Origin: Candidatus Competibacteraceae bacterium | Lineage (GTDB): Bacteria; Pseudomonadota; Gammaproteobacteria; Competibacterales; Competibacteraceae | Length of the DNA stretch: 64,000 nt | Assembly (NCBI GenBank): GCA_027492875.1 | Contig: JAPUDV010000055.1 | Span: 51,699-115,698 of the forward strand | Direction: 5' to 3' | In this document: positions 44,554 to 52,372 of the stretch, piece after piece | How positions within the stretch are numbered: position 1 is the stretch's first letter | Layout: the number at the start of each line of letters is the position of its first letter | Program-made: the position numbers and the translations under genes | Notes under the pieces: generated by a model | The model's input: the letters and a program-made list of their open reading frames with translations, nothing else | Told to the model about the DNA's origin: nothing | The model's database searches: none

Positions 44554-45783
44554 TCAGGGGGGCAAGTCGGCCAGCGACCGCGCCAGCCGTAGGTACCAGC
44601 CGCTCAGGTCGCGCAGCGTGCCGATGCCGACGATATCCATGTGGTCCCAGCCGGTCAGCACGCCCCGATCATTCCAGATGCCCGGTTGCGGCTGGCCATG
44701 GGCGGGCACGATGCGGTCGGATGAATCCAGGGTCGGCCCGGCCATGGAGCGGGTGTTGACCAGACCATCATTTTCCCACCAACGGGCGTCGATGACGACG
44801 TGGCCCGGCTCGTCGCGGGTGTAGGCGCCGATGAACAGCGCGCTGGCCCAGAGCTGCGGCAGCAGGGTAGGGCGGGGGATCTGGTGCTGGGACGGCCAGA
44901 TCGGCACGGTCGCCGAGGTCGACCAGGAAAAATAGTACACCGCCGGTTGGGCCGGGAAGCGCCGGTTCAACTCCCGCGCGCCGTCGGGGCTGAGATCCCA
45001 GGCGCTGATGTCGCGCGATCGCCAGATCGGGCTTTGCTCGATCCGGCCCAGGTAGGCGCGGAAGGACTCGCCCGGCGGGCGGCGCAGGCCCCATTGATCC
45101 AGCTTGAAATCGTAGGGCAGTTCGTCGGGCTGGATGCCGGCGAGGGCGGCGAAGCCGAGCAGGGCATCGCGCACGAAGGGCAGCAGCCGGTCGATGCCGG
45201 TGGCCAGGCTGGTGCCGTCGTGGGGCGAGGCGAGAGTGGTGACGCTGTGGACCCAGGAGTGGCCGCCGTGGAACAGGGGAGCGCGCTCGTCCTCCGGAGT
45301 GGCGGCGCGTTCCTCCGGCGCGCCCTGCTCCAGCAGAGCGACCAGCACCCGCGCAGTTTGACCGCCCTGACTGTGGCCGATCAGGTGAATTTTGCGAATC
45401 CGACCGCGCTCGTCCGCCGTCCCCCAGGCGGGATACAAGCCGGGAAAAGTCCGGCCGTGACGGGCGTGGCCGTGGGCGGCGGCGTGGACCTGACCGTAGT
45501 CCACCGTGCCCCCTTTGATGAAGGCGTACAACTCGCAGGCCCGGTCCCAGTTGCTGGCGAAGGGGCCGACCACGCCGGTGTAGGTCGGATGGCCGGCGCG
45601 CTGGAGTATCTCCTGGAGATCGTCGAACCCACCCCAGTAGTTGAAGCCCAGCAACTCGTCCCGGCCCCAGCCCATGAACCCATGGACCAGCACCAGGGGA
45701 TAGTCGTTGCCCGCATGGGTCAGGGCGGTCGCCGCCGACAACAGCAGCCAGAGCGAAAGGCGGGACAGGACGGGAAAGCGCAT
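44554..45783 (-). CDS. Secreted lipase, bacterial family I.5-like
   Basis: A 409-residue exported triacylglycerol lipase. The signal peptide is residues 1-24. The mature start PLVLVHGFMGWGRDELLGFNYWGG and ASNWDRACELYAFIKGGTVDYG follow the Bacillus/Geobacillus family I.5 lipases. The nucleophile Ser is in LIGHSQGGQTAR, the acid in WWENDGLVNT and the His in GWDHMDIVG. The Zn site of that family (Asp in NWDR, two His in the AAAHGHARHGRTFPG segment) appears preserved. The ATG at 45783 starts a clear signal sequence. It is divergent from the restriction enzyme gene and precedes a PHA-region gene. Confidence 0.9.
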   Translation of the reverse strand: MRFPVLSRLSLWLLLSAATALTHAGNDYPLVLVHGFMGWGRDELLGFNYWGGFDDLQEILQRAGHPTYTGVVGPFASNWDRACELYAFIKGGTVDYGQVHAAAHGHARHGRTFPGLYPAWGTADERGRIRKIHLIGHSQGGQTARVLVALLEQGAPEERAATPEDERAPLFHGGHSWVHSVTTLASPHDGTSLATGIDRLLPFVRDALLGFAALAGIQPDELPYDFKLDQWGLRRPPGESFRAYLGRIEQSPIWRSRDISAWDLSPDGARELNRRFPAQPAVYYFSWSTSATVPIWPSQHQIPRPTLLPQLWASALFIGAYTRDEPGHVVIDARWWENDGLVNTRSMAGPTLDSSDRIVPAHGQPQPGIWNDRGVLTGWDHMDIVGIGTLRDLSGWYLRLARSLADLPP

Positions 45784-45909
45784 GACGGTGGCCTGTGGAG
45801 CAGATCGGTCTATCGAGGGAGCGGGGCGTGTAGCGTCCTCGGGCGGACGGCGCCGTGCACCGGCTCGGCATTGTATGATGGATCGGCAAACCAGGAGCAT
45901 CCCGCCATC

Positions 45910-48900
45910 ATGTTTCCCGATATTCAAGCCTACTGGCGCGATTTGGACGACTTGCGCCGCGTCGCCGGAGCGGACAACGAGGGGACGCTGTCGCAGGCGT
46001 TCGCCGCGCTGCTCAAGGCGCGCGCCGCCGAGCACAAGCTGATCCTGTCGCAGCAACATCCGTGCGCCGCGCCGGCTGGCCGGACGCTGCGGCCCGACGG
46101 CGCGCTGCTGGACCGGGTGCGGCTGGTGCATGGCTGGTGGGAGGCGAAGGATTCCCGGGACGACCTGGACCGGGAAATCGCGGCGAAAATCGCCAAGGGC
46201 TATCCGACCGACAATATCATCTTCGAAGACACCCGCGCCGCCGTGCTGATTCAGAACGGCCGGGAGGTGTTGCGGGCGGCGACCGATGACGCCGGGACGC
46301 TGAGCCGCCTGTTGGACTGCTTTTTCGCGTTTCACCCGCCGGAAGTCGAGCGCTTCGCGGCGGCGACCGCCAAATTCCGCGCCGAGCTGCCCACGGTCAT
46401 TGCGGCGCTGGACGATCTGTTCGCGCGGGCGCTGGCCCAGGATGCGCCGTTTCGACCGCGCTTTTCGGCGTTTCTCGATCTGTGCCGGCATACCATCGGC
46501 GCGCGAGTGACGGCGGAGCAGGGCCGCGAGATGCTGATCCAGCACATGCTGACCGAGCAGGTTTTCCGCGACATCTTCCCGGTCAGCGAATTTCACCGGG
46601 CCAATCATCTGGCGCGGGCCCTGACCGAGCTGGAAGAGGCGTTTCTGCGCGGCGAGACCCGGCAAAATTTGCTGATTCGGCTCGAACCGTATTACGCCGC
46701 GATCCGCCGGGCGGCGGCGGGCGCGATTTCCGCGCCGGAGAAGCAGGATTTTCTCAAGGCGATCTACGAGGATTTTTACACCGCCTACAACCCGGGGGAC
46801 GCCGACAAACTGGGCGTGGTCTACACCCCGAGCGAGGTGGTGCGCTTCATCGTCGCCGGTTGCGACTGGCTGGCGCAACGGCATTTCGGCAAATTCCTGG
46901 CCGACCCGGAATTGGACATTCTCGATCCCTGCACCGGTACCGGCACCTTTGTGGTGGAGTTGCTGGACTGGTTACGCGGCGATCGGGCGGCGCTGGCGCG
47001 CAAGTACGCCGGGGAAATTCACGCCAACGAGATTGCCATTCTGCCCTATTACATCGCCTGTCTGAACATCGAGCAGACCTTCGCCGAAATCATGGGAAAC
47101 TGGCGGGAATTCGCGGGTGCCTGTTTCGTGGATACGCTGGACAATTGGAGTTTCGAGCTGAAACATCGGGGCGCGCAGTCCGATTTGTTCGGTGGCCTGA
47201 CCGAGGAAAACCGCCGCCGCATTCGATCCCAGAACGCCCGCCGTATCCCGGTGATTCTCGGCAACCCGCCCTACAACGCCAATCAGAAGAACGAGAACGA
47301 CAACAACCGGAACGAGGCCGCGCCGCTGACCGATGCGCGGATCAGGGAAACCTATCTGGCCGCCAGCGCCGCGCAAAAAACCAAGCTGTACGATCCCTAT
47401 ATCCGCTTTTTCCGCTGGGCCAGCGACCGGATCGGCGAGGCAGGGATGATCGGTTTTATCACCAATCGATCGTATCTCGACTCGCGCCAGGGCGACGGTT
47501 TTCGCAAGGCGGTGGCGCGGGAATTCCAGGAAATCTGGATCGTGGATTTGCAAAGCGACGTGCGGCGCAATCCGAAAATTTCCGGAACCAAACACAACGT
47601 CTTCGGCATTCAGACCGGCGTCGCCATCGGCTTTTTCGTCCGCAACCCGCAGCGCGAGGGCTGCGAGATTCGCTATATCGCCCTGGATGATTTGATGACC
47701 GCGATGGAAAAGCGCCGCTGGCTGGCGACGCATTCGCTGCGGCGGTTGGCCCGCGACGGCGAATTGACTCGCCTGCGTCCCAGCGAGCAGGGAGGGTGGA
47801 TCAACCAGCCAACCGCCGACTGGTCGGCGTTTTTACCGGTGGCGAATAAGGCGGTGAAGGCGGGGCAGGGCGAAAAGGCGATTTTTCGCCGGCATTCGCT
47901 GGGCATCTCGACCAACCGCGACGAATGGTTGTATGGCTTCAGTGCCGCCGAGGTCGGGCGCAAGGTGCGTTATCTCGTCCAGCGGTACAAGGCTCGGCTC
48001 GGAAACAGCGCGGCGGATGATGGAGGAATTAAATGGTCGAGGAATCTTAAGCGTCGACTCGCACAAAGGCGGAACGAACCCTATGCCAAAAAACGCATCC
48101 GAGTGGTTGTCTATCGTCCATTCATATCACGCTACGTTTACGATTCATCGCTGTTTGTGGATGAGCGCGGTTCTGCTTCCGAAATATTCCCGGGCGGCAG
48201 GGAAAACACGGCGCTCCTCCTGACCGGCCCGAACTCGCAAAAGCCCTTCATGACCCACGCCACGGTGGCGTTGTGCGATCTGCATTATGTCGGCGCGGCT
48301 TCCGCCACCGTATGCCTTCCGCTCTGGGTTTACGCGGAAGACGGCTCCCGCCACGACAACATCACCGACTATGCTCTGACGCGATTCCGCGCCCATTACG
48401 GCGACGACGCGATCGTCAAACAGGCTCTTTTCGAGTACGTCTACGCCGTACTGCACGATCCGGTGTATCGGGAAACCTACGCGCTGAATCTCAAGGCCGA
48501 ATTGCCGCGCGTGCCCTTTTACCCGGATTTCCGCCAGTGGGCCGCCTGGGGCCGGGAATTGATCGCGCTGCACACCGGTTTCGAAACGGTGGAGCCGTGG
48601 CCGCTGGCGCGCGCGGACACGCCATCCGCGCCCGGTATCCTGCCCAAACCCCGCCTCAAGGCCGACAAAGCGGCCGGCCTCATCGAAATCGACAGCGCGA
48701 CCCGCCTGGCAGGCGTGCCGCCCGAAGCCTGGCGCTATCTGCTCGGCCATCGCTCGGCGCTGGAATGGATTCTGGAGGAGCACAAGGAAACCGCGCCACG
48801 CGATCCCACCATCCGCGCCCGTTTCGACAGCTACCGCCTCGCCGACCACCGCGAGACGGTGATCGACCTGCTGCGGCGGGTGACCACGGTGAGCGTGAGA

Positions 48901-48942
48901 ACCGTGGGCGTGTTGGAGGCGATGGCGGAGGCAAAGCGATGA
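45910..48942 (+). CDS. Type ISP/IIG-like restriction-modification enzyme (nuclease-methyltransferase fusion)
   Basis: A 1010-residue single-chain restriction-modification protein. An N-terminal PD-(D/E)xK nuclease-like part has Asp in RPDGALLDRVRL and the E-x-K of WWEAKDSRDDLDREI near residue 79. A helical linker follows, then an N6-adenine methyltransferase with motif I LDPCTGTGTFVVELLD near 337 and motif IV GNPPYNAN near 452. The last 400 residues (KISGTKHNVFGIQTGVAIGFFV onward) are the usual target-recognition and C-terminal region. The large helicase domain of true type ISP enzymes is absent, so it is shorter than those (about 1600). Part of the recognition region (about 47990-48330) is less GC-rich than its surroundings. 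Confidence 0.88.
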   Translation: MFPDIQAYWRDLDDLRRVAGADNEGTLSQAFAALLKARAAEHKLILSQQHPCAAPAGRTLRPDGALLDRVRLVHGWWEAKDSRDDLDREIAAKIAKGYPTDNIIFEDTRAAVLIQNGREVLRAATDDAGTLSRLLDCFFAFHPPEVERFAAATAKFRAELPTVIAALDDLFARALAQDAPFRPRFSAFLDLCRHTIGARVTAEQGREMLIQHMLTEQVFRDIFPVSEFHRANHLARALTELEEAFLRGETRQNLLIRLEPYYAAIRRAAAGAISAPEKQDFLKAIYEDFYTAYNPGDADKLGVVYTPSEVVRFIVAGCDWLAQRHFGKFLADPELDILDPCTGTGTFVVELLDWLRGDRAALARKYAGEIHANEIAILPYYIACLNIEQTFAEIMGNWREFAGACFVDTLDNWSFELKHRGAQSDLFGGLTEENRRRIRSQNARRIPVILGNPPYNANQKNENDNNRNEAAPLTDARIRETYLAASAAQKTKLYDPYIRFFRWASDRIGEAGMIGFITNRSYLDSRQGDGFRKAVAREFQEIWIVDLQSDVRRNPKISGTKHNVFGIQTGVAIGFFVRNPQREGCEIRYIALDDLMTAMEKRRWLATHSLRRLARDGELTRLRPSEQGGWINQPTADWSAFLPVANKAVKAGQGEKAIFRRHSLGISTNRDEWLYGFSAAEVGRKVRYLVQRYKARLGNSAADDGGIKWSRNLKRRLAQRRNEPYAKKRIRVVVYRPFISRYVYDSSLFVDERGSASEIFPGGRENTALLLTGPNSQKPFMTHATVALCDLHYVGAASATVCLPLWVYAEDGSRHDNITDYALTRFRAHYGDDAIVKQALFEYVYAVLHDPVYRETYALNLKAELPRVPFYPDFRQWAAWGRELIALHTGFETVEPWPLARADTPSAPGILPKPRLKADKAAGLIEIDSATRLAGVPPEAWRYLLGHRSALEWILEEHKETAPRDPTIRARFDSYRLADHRETVIDLLRRVTTVSVRTVGVLEAMAEAKR

Positions 48943-48982
48943 AGATCCGGCGCGAGGAAGGTCGATACCACCGTTTCGGGGA

Positions 48983-50542
48983 TTAACCCCGATCGTAGCA
49001 CCAGAACCCGGTCAGCAGCAGCCCGATCCCCGCCAGCCAGGCGTCCGACTGCACCAGAACCAGCACCCCGCCGAGGATGCAGGCGGCGGCGACGATGGCG
49101 CCGCGCAACCCGGCCAGCGGGTTGGCCGACGGTTGCGAAGGGCGATCCAGCAACCGTGCCGACCGGGCCAGCAGTTCCGGCAGCCGGCCGGCGAAATCCA
49201 GCAGTTCCGGTCCGTTGCGCCACAGTTCCCGCGTCAGTCGTTCCACCCGAAACTGATCTCGGAAAATGTGGCCGATGTGGGTGCGCGACAGCGCCACCAC
49301 GTCCAAGTCCGGATCCACCATCCGCCCGACTCCTTCAAACGTCACCAGCGCCTTGACCATCAGCACCAGTTCGACCCGGAAGTACATCCGATAGCGGCCA
49401 CCCAATCGCATCGATTCCAGAATCAGCCGGGCAATGCTGAAATCGCCCCGTGCCGCGCGCAGCAGGAATCGCCGCGACAGTTCCGCCACGGCCCGTCGGA
49501 ACGCCTCCGGGTCGCCGCCTGGCCCGATCCGGGCGATCCCGCCCAGATGCTGGGCGGCCTTTTCGACATCGCCGTTGACCAGCGCGTGGTAGTAGTACAA
49601 TAGCCGCCGCCGGGTTTCGTCCTCGAAGCGCCCGACCATGCCCAGGTCGATAAAGCCGATCCGCACCGACCGACCGGGCAGCACCAGCAGGTTGCCGGCG
49701 TGCAGGTCGGCGTGAAAGAACCCGTATTGGTACAACATGCGCAAAATGGCCTGTGCGCCCAGATCGACCACCCGCGCCCGCGTCGGCTCGTCCAGCTCGG
49801 CGGTTGCCGGAGCGCCGGGCTTGAAACCGTCCAGGAAGGCCATGGTCAACACGCTGGCGCTGCTGAGTTCCCGATACATGCGCGGAAACACGATCGCCGG
49901 CGTGTCGTGAAAGTAGGCGGCGAAGACTTCGCCGTTGTCGGCCTCGGCGGTCAGGTCCAACTCGCGCACGGTATAGGCGCGGAACTCCTCGATAATGGCG
50001 GACGGCTGGTATTGGGGCAGCAGCCGGTCCAGCATCGCGCCGAGCCCGCGCAGCAGGGTCAGATCGGCCAGCACGGTGTCGCGCACGCCCGGTTTGAGCA
50101 CCTTGACCACCACCGCCTGGCCGGCGCGGGTGGTGGCGCGATGCACTTGAGCCAGCGAAGCCGAGCCGAGCGGCTGCTCTTCCATCCGAACGAACAAATC
50201 CGGTAGCGGTCGCCCCAATTCCTGTTCGATCAGGGCGCGAACCACCGGGAAAGGAACGGCGGGCGCCTGGTCGAACAGACTTTTCAATTCGTCGGTCACG
50301 GTGCGCGGCAGCATGTCCTCGCGAACCGCCATGATCTGGCCCAGCTTGATATAGGTCGGTCCCAGCCGCTCCAGCCGGTGGCGCAGTTGGGCGGCGAACG
50401 GTAGGTCGGCCAGCGTCGGATCGAGCCGGCGCGCGAGCCGAGCCGCGACCCACTGGGTCAGCCGGGCGCTCCGGCCGCGCCGCTGTTCCAGGGGCGGGCG
50501 GCCGACATACGCCACCCAGCCGCCCGCCAGAAGCCCACACAA
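48983..50542 (-). CDS. AarF/ABC1/UbiB-family atypical kinase
   Basis: A protein kinase-like ATPase of the UbiB/COQ8 family, probably membrane-bound and linked to ubiquinone or lipid handling. It has the KxGQ motif in GPTYIKLGQIMA, the Ala-rich-loop equivalent QPLGSASLAQVHRA, VVVKVLKPG, the catalytic FFHADLHAGNLLV and the metal-binding GFIDLGMVG. The last 40 residues form two transmembrane helices. The only start in reach, TTG at 50542, gives 519 residues. In-frame sequence upstream (to 50757) is open, begins with a stop and contains ARYRQLLRRWLGVNGHL just before, which looks coding, yet has no ATG, GTG or TTG. The true start is unresolved. Confidence 0.85.
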   Translation of the reverse strand: MCGLLAGGWVAYVGRPPLEQRRGRSARLTQWVAARLARRLDPTLADLPFAAQLRHRLERLGPTYIKLGQIMAVREDMLPRTVTDELKSLFDQAPAVPFPVVRALIEQELGRPLPDLFVRMEEQPLGSASLAQVHRATTRAGQAVVVKVLKPGVRDTVLADLTLLRGLGAMLDRLLPQYQPSAIIEEFRAYTVRELDLTAEADNGEVFAAYFHDTPAIVFPRMYRELSSASVLTMAFLDGFKPGAPATAELDEPTRARVVDLGAQAILRMLYQYGFFHADLHAGNLLVLPGRSVRIGFIDLGMVGRFEDETRRRLLYYYHALVNGDVEKAAQHLGGIARIGPGGDPEAFRRAVAELSRRFLLRAARGDFSIARLILESMRLGGRYRMYFRVELVLMVKALVTFEGVGRMVDPDLDVVALSRTHIGHIFRDQFRVERLTRELWRNGPELLDFAGRLPELLARSARLLDRPSQPSANPLAGLRGAIVAAACILGGVLVLVQSDAWLAGIGLLLTGFWCYDRG

Positions 50543-50838
50543 GTGCCCGTTGACGCCGAGCCAGCGCCGCAGCAGTTGCCGGTAGCGCGCCCGCGGCCGG
50601 AAGGAGGGTGGAACCGGGGCTGATGCGCCCGCAGCGCGCGGCGGATCGGGCGGCGGGGGAGGCGTGGGGGACGTCTTGGGATCCTCGGCCAGGCGGCGGG
50701 CGATGGGGCAGCGGTCGAATGCGCCGTCGCGCCAATGAATGGCGGATGATGGTTTGTTCTAATGTTTGTGGAAGAGGTCGCCAGCGGTGGGATGCGCCGC
50801 TGTCGAAGAAGCAGTATAGCAATCCAGGGGGGATAGGC

Positions 50839-52287
50839 ATGGAACCACGGCACGAACCGGTTGAAACCGCGCTGGTCGAGGTGAGCGACGGCGGTTGGGG
50901 GGCGCGCGCGCCGGAGTCGGGAGCGCTGCCGGAGCCGTTGACCGGCAACGATGTGGCGTGGGCGCGGATGGATGCGCCGGGCCAGCCGATGGTGGTCACC
51001 ATCGTGTTGTTGCTGGAACGGCCGCTGGCCGAGGAGCGGCTGCGGGCGACGCTGCGCGCCCGGTTGCTGGCGCCGCTGCCACGCTTTCGCCAGCGGCTCG
51101 TCGTGGAGCGGGGGCGCCGTTCCTGGCTGGAAGACCAGCCATTCGACTGGAACGATCACCTCGAAAAGATGCGCTTGCCACCGCCGGCCGACCAGCGCGT
51201 GCTGGAAGCCCAAGTCGGGCGCTGGGCCGGCGAAGCCTTGCCGTTCGACCGGCCGCTGTGGTGCTGCAAGTGGGTGGAGAATTATGGCGCCGGTGGCGCC
51301 CTGGTGTTTCGGATACATCATTGCATCGCCGACGGCGTGGCGCTGCTGCGGGTGTTCCTGGCGCTGACCGACCGCTCACCCGACAGCGAACATTCGTCGG
51401 GGGAGCGACGGGATGAGGCCCGGTTGGCGGCCAAGACCAGCAAGCGGCCGGCGCCGCCGTCCGGTCCCTGGGGGCGGCTGCGCTGGGGGGCGACCTTCGG
51501 GGTGGCGCTGCTGCGGCAGTTGTGCCTGGGGCCGGACATGCGCACCGCGCTGCGCGGTCGGCTGACTGGCGACAAGCGGGTGGCCTGGTCGCGGCCGGTG
51601 CCGCTGGCCGATATCGCGGCGATCCGCCAGCGGCTGGGCGGACGAGTCAACGATGTGATGCTGGCGGCGGTGGCGGGGGCGCTGGGACGCTATCTGCGCG
51701 CCCGGGGCGAGACGCGGCCGGCGCTGGCGCAGCGCCTGCTGGTGCCGGTCAACCTGCGGCCTTATCAGGAAGAGATCCGGCTGGGCAACGAATTCGGAGC
51801 GATTCTTCTGGAGCTGCCGCTGGGGGTCGTCGACCCGGTGGCGCGACTGGCGGCGGTGCGGGCGCGGATGGATCGGATCAAGGGTACTCCGGAAGTGTTG
51901 GCGAACCGGATGATCTTGAGCGTGGCGGGTTGGTTGCCGGGCTGGATCGAACGGCGGGCGCTGCACTGGTTCGGCCTGAAGGCGACCGTGGTGATGACCA
52001 ACGTGCCGGGACCGGAACAGCCACTGTATCTGGCGGGGGCGCCGGTGGGGCGGATTCTGGCCTGGGTGCCGCAGATTGCCGGCATGGGCGTCGGAGTGAG
52101 CGTGTTAAGCTACGCGGGGGGGGTAACGGTGGGTATCACCACCGACAGCGGCGTCGTCGCCGATCCGTGGGAGCTGGTCGCGGGGTTTGAGGCGGAAATG
52201 GCGGCATTAACGGCCGGTGCCCTGGCGGTTCGCGAGGGATGGCCGACCCCGACGGCGGTCTCGTTTGGCCCGTATCCGAATCAATGA
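50839..52287 (+). CDS. Wax ester synthase / acyl-CoA:diacylglycerol acyltransferase
   Basis: A 482-residue WS/DGAT-family enzyme that esterifies acyl-CoA to alcohols or diacylglycerol, making neutral storage lipids. The catalytic HHxxxDG motif is HHCIADGVAL near residue 157. Downstream, RVNDVMLAAVAGALGRYL, NLRP in VPVNLRPYQ, GNEFGAILLELP, and MTNVPGPEQPLYLAGAPV are WS/DGAT signatures. The ATG at 50839 follows a GGGGGGAT ribosome-binding site. It is divergent from the AarF gene and 85 bp upstream of the AAA-FHA gene. With phaC in the same window it suggests two kinds of carbon reserve. Confidence 0.92.
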   Translation: MEPRHEPVETALVEVSDGGWGARAPESGALPEPLTGNDVAWARMDAPGQPMVVTIVLLLERPLAEERLRATLRARLLAPLPRFRQRLVVERGRRSWLEDQPFDWNDHLEKMRLPPPADQRVLEAQVGRWAGEALPFDRPLWCCKWVENYGAGGALVFRIHHCIADGVALLRVFLALTDRSPDSEHSSGERRDEARLAAKTSKRPAPPSGPWGRLRWGATFGVALLRQLCLGPDMRTALRGRLTGDKRVAWSRPVPLADIAAIRQRLGGRVNDVMLAAVAGALGRYLRARGETRPALAQRLLVPVNLRPYQEEIRLGNEFGAILLELPLGVVDPVARLAAVRARMDRIKGTPEVLANRMILSVAGWLPGWIERRALHWFGLKATVVMTNVPGPEQPLYLAGAPVGRILAWVPQIAGMGVGVSVLSYAGGVTVGITTDSGVVADPWELVAGFEAEMAALTAGALAVREGWPTPTAVSFGPYPNQ

Positions 52288-52372
52288 TCGGCTTGTGATG
52301 CGAAAAAGCGTTATGGGGATGGGCGCGAGCGCCTTAGAATGCCGATAGAGGCTAGCGTCGAGGAGGGGGGGT

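Noticed and set aside
44800..45909. N-terminal extension of the restriction enzyme frame
   Set aside because: It is antisense to the lipase gene, which has a signal peptide and catalytic motifs; the enzyme's natural start MFPDIQAYW is at 45910.
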